From JAJYKC01 sp035545735 (GTDB lineage Bacteria > Acidobacteriota > Terriglobia > Bryobacterales > Bryobacteraceae): DNA of 64,000 nucleotides. The notes beneath the pieces are model-generated. The model was not told the DNA's origin. It searched no databases and saw only the letters and a program-made list of their open reading frames with translations. The first letter of the stretch is position 1; every line of letters begins with the position of its first letter. Made by a program: the position numbers and the translations under genes. Of the stretch, positions 1 to 7,912 are shown piece by piece. The DNA lies in the NCBI GenBank assembly GCA_035545735.1, contig DASZXS010000013.1:12659-76658 (forward strand), in the 5' to 3' direction.

Positions 1-700
1 CGAACATCTCTTCCATCACGGTGTCCAGATACTTCACCGCGTCAATCTGGCGGTGGCGCAATTCGCGAAGCTTCGACTCGTTAAAAGTTCGCGCGCGCGT
101 CCGGCGAAGTTTTCCGCCCACCGTATGCTCGTCCAGATGCTTAAACACACCATGCACGCCGCTCACGCGCGGCCATTGCTCGGGCGGCTCACCCGGGAGC
201 GCATAAGGGTAGTGCGTTTCACCGGTATTCAGCAAATAAAAGGACGGACGCTCCGGATGGAAGGTCATCTCCCGAAGCATTGCGCGCATATCGTTGTGAT
301 GCTCCATGAGCTTGTAGGTATCGAAGCCGCTGTTGAGAATGGTGAGCGGATTCAGCACCGGCAGCGAGACTCGCGCATGCGTCGCGTATCCGAGGTTTTG
401 AAGCAGCACGGGGAGGTAGAGGCGCGGGACGAATTTCCTGAATTCAAGATCCTTGGCACCCAAACGCTCGTTGAATTTCAGGAAATCGCGCTGGTAGTAG
501 TCGGATGCGAAGACCCCGCGCGGACTCGCGTGAGGCATCAGGCCCATCAGCAGGTTGTAATGGGACGGCGCGGTCCAGGAAGCGTAAGCCCATCGCCGCT
601 CCAGTTTGCCGAGCTTCTGCATGGTCCGCGGGCGCGCCTTCACGAAGGCATCGTAGCGGCAACTATCAAAGACAATCAGGACGTAATTGTTCTGCGGCAT
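1..700 (-). CDS. Alkaline-phosphatase-superfamily (sulfatase-like) protein, C-terminus cut by window edge
   Basis: The frame is open from the ATG at 700 to the window edge (233 residues). The N-terminus VLIVFDSCRYDAF resembles the first metal-binding strand of the sulfatase/phosphatase fold, with Asp12 as a likely ligand. Where sulfatases carry C-x-P-S-R, this protein has T43-A-P-S-H47, so the nucleophile position is Thr, as in phosphoglycerol transferases, and formylglycine maturation is not expected. There is no signal peptide at this start. It lies 43 bp after the TPR gene on the same strand and is probably the third gene of the Oar/TPR operon. The substrate is unknown; a phosphodiesterase, phosphotransferase or degenerate sulfatase are all possible. 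Confidence 0.75.
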   Translation of the reverse strand, partial: MPQNNYVLIVFDSCRYDAFVKARPRTMQKLGKLERRWAYASWTAPSHYNLLMGLMPHASPRGVFASDYYQRDFLKFNERLGAKDLEFRKFVPRLYLPVLLQNLGYATHARVSLPVLNPLTILNSGFDTYKLMEHHNDMRAMLREMTFHPERPSFYLLNTGETHYPYALPGEPPEQWPRVSGVHGVFKHLDEHTVGGKLRRTRARTFNESKLRELRHRQIDAVKYLDTVMEEMF

Positions 701-743
701 GAACCGGAGCTTCTGACAGTCATGATACGCTGCCGCGCTCCGG

Positions 744-1880
744 CTATGGCTGTGCGGGAGTGATCTTGGGCTGCGTCGCTCTTTCGAACTCGGCGAGTTT
801 GCGAAACAGCGCGAGCTCGCGATCAGCATCGGCGGCTCGCCCTTGGGCGCGGTAGAGTTGCGCGAGCTTGTAGTGTGTCGTCCGCGCGTTGGGCGCAAGC
901 TGGGCGGCTTGCTCCAGTTCGCGAATCGCGCCCGCGGCATCGCCCTCCTGATCGAGCACTTTTCCCAGGCCGGCGTGAGCTTCGGCCATCTCCGGACGCA
1001 GCGCAATCGCGCGGGAAAACAAGGACTTCGCCTCGGAGAGCTTCGAGCGCTCGATCGCAATTTCGCCGAGCTGGTAGAGCGAGCCCGCGTCGCCCGGATT
1101 CATCTTCAGCTCAGCCAGAAATTCCTTTTCGGCTAAAACTCGATTCTCTTCGGAGCGCTCGGCTGCAAACAGCGCCTCCCCCAGTTGATAATGCAGGCCG
1201 GTAAGCTGAGGACCGCGCTCCACCGCCAGACGGAACTCCCGAACCGCGCCGGCGTATCTCTCCTGCGCCATATAGTTCTGGCCAAGCACTTCGTGGACCC
1301 ACGCCGAGTCGGGATCGTCCTCGGCAAGTTGACGGAGCGCGGCGGACGAAAGGTCGGCATGCAGACGGTACATCGCGTAGAGTACTTGCGGATTCCGTGG
1401 ATCCAATTTAGCGAGACGGTCGAGCACCGGCGCCGCCTGGGCGGCCAGACCCGACTCGGAGTAGGATCGCACCAACTCCAGGCCCGCTTGCAACCGCAGC
1501 GTCTTGTCCGTCACCTGGGGCAGCGCTTCTTCGATCGATTTGCGGCCCTGCTCCGTCTGTCCGAGCCGTAAATGACACATCCCCAGAAAAGCACGGGCGG
1601 CGGCAAGAGAAGGCGAACCGGAAATCGCCGTCTCGAAGTGTCCGGCGGCTTCCCGGTATTCGCCTTGCACAAACTCGATCATGCCGAGATTGGCGTGCGC
1701 GTCCACGTTGGCCGGGTCGATCTTCAGCATCGCCTCCAGCTCCCGCTTCGCCGCCGGAGCGTCGTTCGCTGCGATGGCGGCCTGGGCGCTTCGCGCGTGC
1801 TCAGAGAACTGGGCGCGCCGGTCCTGCGCCGGCGCCTGGGAAGCAAACAGAAGGATGCCGGCGAACGCGAAAACCCTCAG
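744..1880 (-). CDS. Secreted TPR-repeat protein, partner of Oar receptor 1
   Basis: This is a protein of about 378 residues built of tetratricopeptide repeats (for example the stretches around DAHANLGMIEF and AEAHAGLGKVL), a scaffold for protein binding. An ATG exists at 1997, but it would put about 39 residues ahead of a clear signal peptide (RVFAFAGILLFASQAPAQ) and overlap the receptor gene by 121 bp. No ATG, GTG or TTG lies nearer. A CTG at 1880 overlaps the receptor stop as CTGA, the same geometry as the ATGA overlaps elsewhere here, and starts exactly at the signal peptide, so I place the start there. The periplasmic location and the pairing with a TonB-dependent receptor suggest a role in substrate handling. 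The start is uncertain; the TPR call is firm. Confidence 0.82.
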   Translation of the reverse strand: MRVFAFAGILLFASQAPAQDRRAQFSEHARSAQAAIAANDAPAAKRELEAMLKIDPANVDAHANLGMIEFVQGEYREAAGHFETAISGSPSLAAARAFLGMCHLRLGQTEQGRKSIEEALPQVTDKTLRLQAGLELVRSYSESGLAAQAAPVLDRLAKLDPRNPQVLYAMYRLHADLSSAALRQLAEDDPDSAWVHEVLGQNYMAQERYAGAVREFRLAVERGPQLTGLHYQLGEALFAAERSEENRVLAEKEFLAELKMNPGDAGSLYQLGEIAIERSKLSEAKSLFSRAIALRPEMAEAHAGLGKVLDQEGDAAGAIRELEQAAQLAPNARTTHYKLAQLYRAQGRAADADRELALFRKLAEFERATQPKITPAQP

Positions 1881-4800
1881 AAGTAGATGTGAATGCCGAA
1901 TTGCATGGCTCGCATATTCGACTGCAAGGCGGTAATCTGGCCCGCGGAGGCCTGATCGACGCTTGCGTTCGGTAATCCGAGGTTCGTGTTGTTCCATGTA
2001 TTAAACGCCTCGGCGCGGATCTGAATGCGCGTTTCTTCGCGGTTCAGGAACGATCCAAAGACGATGTCCTTCGAGAGCGCCCAGTCGGCATTGATGAACG
2101 CCGGCCCGCGCAACGATCCGACCGAAGCGTATCCGAAGCGGCAGCAGGTGGGAATGGCGAAGGCCGCCGGATTGAACCAGAGCGCGGCGCGCTGGCCGCC
2201 CGGAACGTCCGAGGAAGAGATGCCGCTCACGGGGTCCGGCCGCTGTGCGAAATCGGCATTGAGCGTCGCGTTGCTCGATACCGAGGGGGTAAACGCGAGC
2301 CCGGACTCGACACTGGTAACGCCGCTGAAGACCCACCCCGCCAGAATATGCTTCTTCAAGCCGGTTACATTGGACCCGAACGGGCGTCCGGGGCCGTAGG
2401 GGATGTTTAACGTATGCGTCGTGATCCAGGTGAATTTCCGGTCGATGGAAGAACTGTTGATGGTGCCGCCGCCGGGGCCGTAATCGATGGCGCGATTGTA
2501 CGTAGTGGCGCTCCAGAACGCCCCATAACCCATCGCCTTCGACCAGGTGAAGTTCGACGTCATGGTGTAGAAGCTGGAGAGCTGCTTGTTGAACACCACG
2601 TTCATCGCGTTGTAGTTCGAATCCGAGCAATTGCACGCCAGGCTGATGCCCTGCGACAAACCATATTGCTGATAGTAAGGACGGCGGCTCAACAGGGAAC
2701 CCGTGCCAACGTTCGCCGCGTTCAGGTTTGGCTGCCAGTTCAGGTGCGTGCCTTTGTTGCCGACGTAGCTTACCGAAAGCGTGGCGCCGTGACCGAGAGC
2801 CTGCTGAACCGTGAAATTCCAAGAATCCATTGTCTCCGTCTTCCAATTGAGTTCGCGAGTCTTCAACGTAACTCCGTCGGGCGCGGGCAGCATCCCGTTC
2901 GTGGGCAGCGCCGGAACCGTGGCCGCGGGCGGCGTCACGTTGATGGGGAATACCGACTGGTAAACGTTGGTCTGTGATACCTGCTGCTGCGTCACAATCG
3001 GGTAGCCGCTGGTCAGATGATAGAAGGTCGCATCGTAGCCGGAGGAGAAGAAACTACGTCCCAGCCCGGCGCGGATCACGGTATTCTTCGTCACCTTATA
3101 GGCGAAGCCCAGCCGGGGCGCAAAGTCATTCAGGGGCGTGTTGACATTCGCACTGCTGGACACCGAGCCGATGCCCGCGAGGAGGATCTGTCCGGTGGCC
3201 GGGTCGAAATTCGCCAAACCTCCCTTATAAGGAGACGTAACGGGCGTAAAGTAATCCCACCGCAGTCCGTAGTTCAGGGTGAGAGACGGCGTGATGCGCC
3301 AGATGTCCTGGGCGTAGATGCCGAGGGTCGATTGGCGTTCGGCCGGCTCGCCGGTGAAGATAGCGCGGTCGAAGGAGCAGGTGCCGCCCAGCAGCAGGGT
3401 CGCCATACCCAGTCCGGACGTCGGATCGCTCGGACTCCCAGTGGCCGACTGGCAGAAATTATAGTTGCCGCGCGAACTTGCGTTCACTGACTGAAAATCG
3501 AACTGATAGCGCCGAAAATCGGCGCCCCACCGCAATTGGTGCTGCTGGGTCATTTTCGACCAGTTGCTGACGTATTCAAAAGTGTTTTCGGTATCGAAGC
3601 GCGGAATCCCCACGCCGCTCGGAATGCCCATATAGAAGCCTCCGACCGGTCCACCAACGTTGATGCCCGCGAGTCCTCCGTTGAGAGCGATCCCGGTGTT
3701 GATCCCCGGGATGCCGACTTTGTCGTTGGTACGCAGGGCGGAGTCGGCTTGCAGAGCGGCCAGATTGAAGCGCACATATCCGGCGCGAAACTCGGCGAGC
3801 AGGTCCGGCCCGAACGTGTGCACATAGTTGAGGCCGGCATGGTGCGCCGACGAATTCGCGGTTTCCGGGCTGAGTCCGCCCTGCGCCGGCCCGCCGGCTT
3901 CCGCGCCGAAGAGCGGAGGATTGTCCAACAGAGTGCTGAAGTAGCTGTAGCGGCCGAAGAATTTGTCTTTATCGGAGATGTTCCAGTCGCCGCGCGTATC
4001 AGCCCAATTCTGATTGAAAGTCTCTTTCACGTCGCCGACGTAATTGTTGTCGGTGCCCTGATTGATATTGGGATTGGGAAGAAGGTTCAAGAGATTCAGC
4101 GCCACGGGACTGATCCGGTTCGCGGGAATCCGATTGTTGGCGAATGGCGTGCGCCCGGTGCCGTCGGCGTTTCCGGTGGTGGGATCGTAGATCACGTTCG
4201 GATCGCCGCTGAAATCGCCCGCGCGGAAGGCGGCGTTGGGTACGGTGGCGATCAAGGAAGCGCCCTGAATCTGGCGCGTGAATTGATAATCGCCAAAAAG
4301 GAACAGCTTATTCTTCTTTATGGGCCCGCCCAGGCTGAATCCCCCCTGGTTCCAGTTATACGGGGCGACGCCGGTACCCTTCCCGTCCGGCCCGGTGCCG
4401 GCAATCTTTTCCGTGAGCGGGTTCGCAGAAAAAGACGCGCTGTTGCGGTTGAAATAGAACAGCGTGCCGTGCAGTTCGTTCGTGCCGGACTTGGTGACAT
4501 ATTGCGCGACCATACCGGAGGTGCTGCCAAATTCCGGATCGTAATCGGCGGTGGTGATTTTCAGCTCCTGTACCGAGTCCACGGGAGGAACAATCAACTG
4601 TATTCCGCTAAAGCCATAGGAGCGATTCGTGATGCCGTCGAGGACAAATTCCTGCGATCCGGACCACGTTCCATTGATATAGGTGCGCGTGCCGCCGCTG
4701 GGATTTTCACCCGCCCCCATCTGAAAACCGTCGGGAAGCGCGCCGGGCACCGTGAGATAAAGCTGCGTAATATTGCGGCCGGCGGTGGGGAGATTTTGGA

Positions 4801-5233
4801 TCTGTTTTTCGCTCATGGTCTGAGACACATCGACCTTCTCCGACTGCAAAAGCTCCGCGCCCCCGACCACCGTCACCGATTCCGCTACATTGCCCACCGA
4901 CAGCGTCAAGTCGATGCGAACCACCGCGTCGACGTCAACTTTCACGTTGGCGCGGGTCAATTTCGAGAAGCCGCTCTGCTCGGTGGAGATGGAGTAATTT
5001 CCGGGAGGAAGGCTGGAGGCGTGGTAGAAGCCATCGGAGTTGGTCGTCACCTGTGTGCGCGCTCCCGTCTGCTCGTTGACGATGGCGACACCGGCGCTCG
5101 CGATCGGAGAACCGCTTTGATCGGTTATGTAACCGTTGATGGAGCCGGAAACGGCCTGAGCAAAGCAGGATAATCCCGAAAACAGCAATGCCGCGCCAAA
5201 AAGCGCGGCGGCTTTAATCGATTTCGCCTTCAT
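1877..5233 (-). CDS. Oar-like TonB-dependent receptor with carboxypeptidase regulatory-like domain (receptor 1)
   Basis: This 1118-residue outer-membrane protein has a signal peptide ending near CFAQA. A carboxypeptidase-regulatory-like beta-sandwich follows (about residues 25-110, with GSINGYITDQSGSPI), then a plug domain (about 115-235) and a long beta-barrel ending in the aromatic residue typical of outer-membrane proteins (HIYF). The family is greatly expanded in Acidobacteria and related to Myxococcus Oar; it is thought to import or bind large organic substrates. I chose the ATG at 5233 because GGGAGGA sits 5 bases upstream; the ATG at 5248 would place that ribosome-binding site inside the coding region. 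A sigma-70-type promoter lies at 5298-5326. The substrate cannot be read from the sequence. Confidence 0.9.
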   Translation of the reverse strand: MKAKSIKAAALFGAALLFSGLSCFAQAVSGSINGYITDQSGSPIASAGVAIVNEQTGARTQVTTNSDGFYHASSLPPGNYSISTEQSGFSKLTRANVKVDVDAVVRIDLTLSVGNVAESVTVVGGAELLQSEKVDVSQTMSEKQIQNLPTAGRNITQLYLTVPGALPDGFQMGAGENPSGGTRTYINGTWSGSQEFVLDGITNRSYGFSGIQLIVPPVDSVQELKITTADYDPEFGSTSGMVAQYVTKSGTNELHGTLFYFNRNSASFSANPLTEKIAGTGPDGKGTGVAPYNWNQGGFSLGGPIKKNKLFLFGDYQFTRQIQGASLIATVPNAAFRAGDFSGDPNVIYDPTTGNADGTGRTPFANNRIPANRISPVALNLLNLLPNPNINQGTDNNYVGDVKETFNQNWADTRGDWNISDKDKFFGRYSYFSTLLDNPPLFGAEAGGPAQGGLSPETANSSAHHAGLNYVHTFGPDLLAEFRAGYVRFNLAALQADSALRTNDKVGIPGINTGIALNGGLAGINVGGPVGGFYMGIPSGVGIPRFDTENTFEYVSNWSKMTQQHQLRWGADFRRYQFDFQSVNASSRGNYNFCQSATGSPSDPTSGLGMATLLLGGTCSFDRAIFTGEPAERQSTLGIYAQDIWRITPSLTLNYGLRWDYFTPVTSPYKGGLANFDPATGQILLAGIGSVSSSANVNTPLNDFAPRLGFAYKVTKNTVIRAGLGRSFFSSGYDATFYHLTSGYPIVTQQQVSQTNVYQSVFPINVTPPAATVPALPTNGMLPAPDGVTLKTRELNWKTETMDSWNFTVQQALGHGATLSVSYVGNKGTHLNWQPNLNAANVGTGSLLSRRPYYQQYGLSQGISLACNCSDSNYNAMNVVFNKQLSSFYTMTSNFTWSKAMGYGAFWSATTYNRAIDYGPGGGTINSSSIDRKFTWITTHTLNIPYGPGRPFGSNVTGLKKHILAGWVFSGVTSVESGLAFTPSVSSNATLNADFAQRPDPVSGISSSDVPGGQRAALWFNPAAFAIPTCCRFGYASVGSLRGPAFINADWALSKDIVFGSFLNREETRIQIRAEAFNTWNNTNLGLPNASVDQASAGQITALQSNMRAMQFGIHIYF

Positions 5234-5237
5234 TTTT

Positions 5238-5246
5238 TCCTCCCCC
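5238..5246 (-). promoter_or_regulatory. Ribosome-binding site deciding the start of Oar receptor 1
   Basis: On the minus strand GGGGAGGAA precedes the ATG at 5233 at normal spacing. It lies between the two candidate ATG codons (5248 and 5233), which argues for the downstream one. Confidence 0.7.
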
Positions 5247-5297
5247 ATCCGTTAAATATTCGGACGGCTCCGCAACCATTAGCGGAAACTGTGCCAA

Positions 5298-5326
5298 ATG
5301 TTATCAGGGGGATGCCGGAGTGTCAA
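5298..5326 (-). promoter_or_regulatory. Sigma-70-type promoter for the Oar receptor 1 operon
   Basis: On the minus strand TTGACA (5321-5326) and TAACAT (5298-5303) are separated by exactly 17 bp, about 65 bp upstream of the receptor start. The -35 is a perfect consensus match and the -10 matches 4 of 6. The AT-rich sequence stands out from the GC-rich surroundings. Confidence 0.65.
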
Positions 5327-5373
5327 TGATTTGAATATCACCCGGCAAAAATTTTGCAAGGCAAAACGACGAA

Positions 5374-5393
5374 GGGACCGGAAATCCGGTCCC
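5374..5393 (-). terminator. Hairpin terminator after the DUF362 gene
   Basis: GGGACCGG and CCGGTCCC form a perfect 8-bp stem with an AAAT loop, 35 bp past the DUF362 stop. On the minus strand it is followed by a moderately T-rich tract (TTCGTCGTTTTG). It separates this gene from the receptor promoter just downstream. Confidence 0.65.
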
Positions 5394-5428
5394 TTATCGG
5401 AATGTTTCAAACTCGCGGCCCGGAATAA

Positions 5429-6616
5429 TCAGCCGCGAAGCTCCTTTAAAGTCTTGCCTACAGGTCCCGGACCGAAATCGATCTTCGCCGCCTGGATGCT
5501 GAGGCCGGCGATCTCGATCCGGTTCAGGTCGGCGCTCCCGATGCCGGCCGCTTCGGCTAATTTAATGGAGCTATCGCCGCGGACAAACGGAGCGGTTCCC
5601 CGGTCGGCTTGGGTACTGTAGCTCATCACGGCCATGCCAACCGAATCCACGCAAACCGGATTGCGGCCCGCGATGATCACGCCGGGCGTCATCTTCTCCA
5701 GTCCCTTCAACCATGGACCTTCCCCGCCCCGGACCGTTTCGATGCCGTCCACTATGGCAAGATCGATCGGGCGAATTCCGACCTGATCCACGGCGGCTCG
5801 CGGCACCCGGTAACCGGGATCGCGCGGAGAATCCGGATGCAGTTCGGCATCCACGCCTTTGGGCGCTTTGGTGGTCCCGGAGTGGATCACCGGGCCGCGC
5901 TCTTTGGTCGGAAATTCATTGCCGCTCACGCCGCAATCGCCTCCGTACAGAGAACACGGCATGTTGCCGAAGTTGTTCTTCATCGTCATCGTGACGCCGG
6001 CGATCCAGTGGTTCTTCAGCTTGGCCAGCGAGACATACGTGTCGCAATCGACGAAGGCCTCATTAATGTAGTAGGCGGGATACAGATACCCGCCCCACGG
6101 CACCTTGAGGCGGACATATTTCTTGTAAGGCCCCAGGTTCTGAACATTCACCCAGTCCACTTTGACGCCCATGTTGTCGATCGCCTTGACGTCGATGCCA
6201 TAGCGGGCCCAAAGATTGATGTCCTGCGTCGCCGGGAAAAAGCTTTCAATCAAACGCACGCGCCGCGCGCCCGCTTTGGCGAACAAATGAACGGTCGACG
6301 CGACCGTGCCGGGGTCTGTTCGATACGGCAAATCGGGAGTAAGCGGCCAGTTCTTGGGATTACCGGTCAGATTGAGTTTGACGGCGACGGTTTTGCCGCG
6401 CACCAGTTTTCCGATCCCGCCGATCCGGTCGAATGCTTCCGAGAGTTTGCCGGTGACATCGTCCTGATAATTCCGGCATCGCACAATGGACACCGTGCTG
6501 GCAGGAGCGTTCCCGCTAAGCAGCGTTGGAAGACCGGCAGCGGCGAGCGCCGCCGTTCCGGTGGTGGTCAGTAACTCCCGCCGCGTCGCGGGACCGAACA
6601 AATGATTCATCGCCAT
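5429..6616 (-). CDS. DUF362 domain protein with Tat signal
   Basis: About 395 residues. The N-terminus carries a twin-arginine signal (TRRELLTTTG followed by an Ala/Leu-rich stretch), so the protein is predicted to be exported folded. The body matches the DUF362 family: DCDTYVSLAKLKNH, MTMKNNFGNMPC, DLAIVDGIETVRGGEG and a late ARNPVCVDSVG-like block (here AGRNPVCVDSVG). Other family members are often fused to ferredoxin domains; this one has no CxxCxxC cluster. Possible starts are TTG 6625, ATG 6616 and ATG 6610. A GGAGG sits 12 bases before 6616, which I prefer. It is divergent from the amidohydrolase gene across about 100 bp. The biochemical function is unknown. Confidence 0.85.
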   Translation of the reverse strand: MAMNHLFGPATRRELLTTTGTAALAAAGLPTLLSGNAPASTVSIVRCRNYQDDVTGKLSEAFDRIGGIGKLVRGKTVAVKLNLTGNPKNWPLTPDLPYRTDPGTVASTVHLFAKAGARRVRLIESFFPATQDINLWARYGIDVKAIDNMGVKVDWVNVQNLGPYKKYVRLKVPWGGYLYPAYYINEAFVDCDTYVSLAKLKNHWIAGVTMTMKNNFGNMPCSLYGGDCGVSGNEFPTKERGPVIHSGTTKAPKGVDAELHPDSPRDPGYRVPRAAVDQVGIRPIDLAIVDGIETVRGGEGPWLKGLEKMTPGVIIAGRNPVCVDSVGMAVMSYSTQADRGTAPFVRGDSSIKLAEAAGIGSADLNRIEIAGLSIQAAKIDFGPGPVGKTLKELRG

Positions 6617-6724
6617 CTGCTGCAAGCACCTCCAGGATCATCGTATCTCGGTTTGCCCGCCGGCGGGGAGGGCGCCGGAATCGCGAGCCACAACGAAACG
6701 GCGGAATGATAAGGTAGATTCTTC

Positions 6725-7909
6725 ATGGGACGCATACGACGACGGGATCTGCTGGCAGGGGCGATGGCCGCCGCCGGAGCGGGCGGCGCAAGCGCGAGCC
6801 CGCAGGTGGAAAACGACAAGATCAAAGGCACGCCGCTGCCCCTCCAGCGCTACGAGCCCAAGAGCATGCTGCATGCCAGGGAAACACACGTGGCGCGGTC
6901 TCGCTTTCCGGTCATGGATTTCCACACCCACATTACCTTCAGCGATTCGCTGGGCGGCAACGAGTCGAGGATTGTTTTCAATGCCAAGCCGGAGGAACTG
7001 CTGCCGGTGATGGACCGGAAAAACATCCAGATCATGGTCAACAGCACCGGCGGCTACGGCAAGGGACTGGAAACGACGTTGAACGCTCTGTCACGAGCCC
7101 ATCCCAAGCGCTTCATCGTTTTTACCGAGCCCTGGTGGGCGAAGACCCCGGAGCCCGGCTATGCCAAGTTTCAGGCCGACGAAATCGAGCGGGCGCACGC
7201 GGCCGGAGCCCGGGGGCTGAAAGTCCTGAAGATCCTGGGCCTCTATCTTCGCGAAAACGTCAAGACCGGGAAACTGGTAAAGATCGACGATCCCCGCTTC
7301 GACCCGATGTGGGAAACGGTGGGTCATCTGGGAATGCCCGTTGGTATCCACACCTCGGACCCCGAGGCCTTCTTCCTTCCGATTGACCGCTTCAATGAGC
7401 GCTATGAAGAACTCAATGCGCATCCGGACTGGTCCTTTCATGGAAAGGATTTTCCAAGCAATCGGGAGCTCCAGGAAGCGCGGATTCGCGTAATTCAGCG
7501 GCATCCGAAAACAACATTTGTCTGCCATCATGTCGCGGATTCTGAAGATCTCGAACTGGTTGGCGAATGGATGGACCGCTATCCAAATATGTGGGTGGAA
7601 CTGGCGGCGCGCATCGGCGAGTTGGGCAGACAGCCGCGCGCATCCCGCCGCTTCTTCGAAAAGTTTCAGGATCGCATTGTCTTCGGAACCGATGCCACAC
7701 CAAAGGGCGCCAACTATCCGCAGCAATATTTCTGCGACGAGCTATACGAGATTTATTACCGCTTCCTTGAAACCGCCGACGAGTATTTCGATTATGCTCC
7801 GGCCAGGATTCCGCCCCAGGGCCGGTGGAAAATCTACGGCATCGAGCTTCCGGAGAGCATCCTGCATAAGGTTTATAGCCAGAACTTCCAGCGCCTGCTG
7901 AAAGTCTGA
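6725..7909 (+). CDS. Amidohydrolase-family protein (amidohydrolase_2 type), Tat-exported
   Basis: 394 residues. It begins with a twin-arginine-type signal (RIRRRDLLAGAMAAAGAGGA). The catalytic domain starts with D65-F-H-T-H69, the HxH metal site of amidohydrolase TIM barrels. It continues with FVCHHVADSED (His ligand/proton shuttle region) and ends with IVFGTDA, the late Asp of the family. This resembles metal-dependent hydrolases or decarboxylases of the COG2159 type, acting in the periplasm; the substrate cannot be assigned. It reads convergently with the CRTAC1-like gene, with only 3 bp between stops. AAGGTAG before the ATG is a plausible ribosome-binding site. Confidence 0.85.
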   Translation: MGRIRRRDLLAGAMAAAGAGGASASPQVENDKIKGTPLPLQRYEPKSMLHARETHVARSRFPVMDFHTHITFSDSLGGNESRIVFNAKPEELLPVMDRKNIQIMVNSTGGYGKGLETTLNALSRAHPKRFIVFTEPWWAKTPEPGYAKFQADEIERAHAAGARGLKVLKILGLYLRENVKTGKLVKIDDPRFDPMWETVGHLGMPVGIHTSDPEAFFLPIDRFNERYEELNAHPDWSFHGKDFPSNRELQEARIRVIQRHPKTTFVCHHVADSEDLELVGEWMDRYPNMWVELAARIGELGRQPRASRRFFEKFQDRIVFGTDATPKGANYPQQYFCDELYEIYYRFLETADEYFDYAPARIPPQGRWKIYGIELPESILHKVYSQNFQRLLKV

Positions 7910-7912
7910 TCG

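Noticed and set aside
53..763. Plus-strand open frame at the left edge
   Set aside because: The minus strand here encodes a clear alkaline-phosphatase-superfamily N-terminus; the plus frame has no family resemblance.
3536..5173. Plus-strand open frame of 545 codons opposite Oar receptor 1
   Set aside because: It mirrors the receptor codon by codon, has Arg/Gly/Val-rich composition typical of GC-rich antisense frames, and shows no known family or ribosome-binding site.
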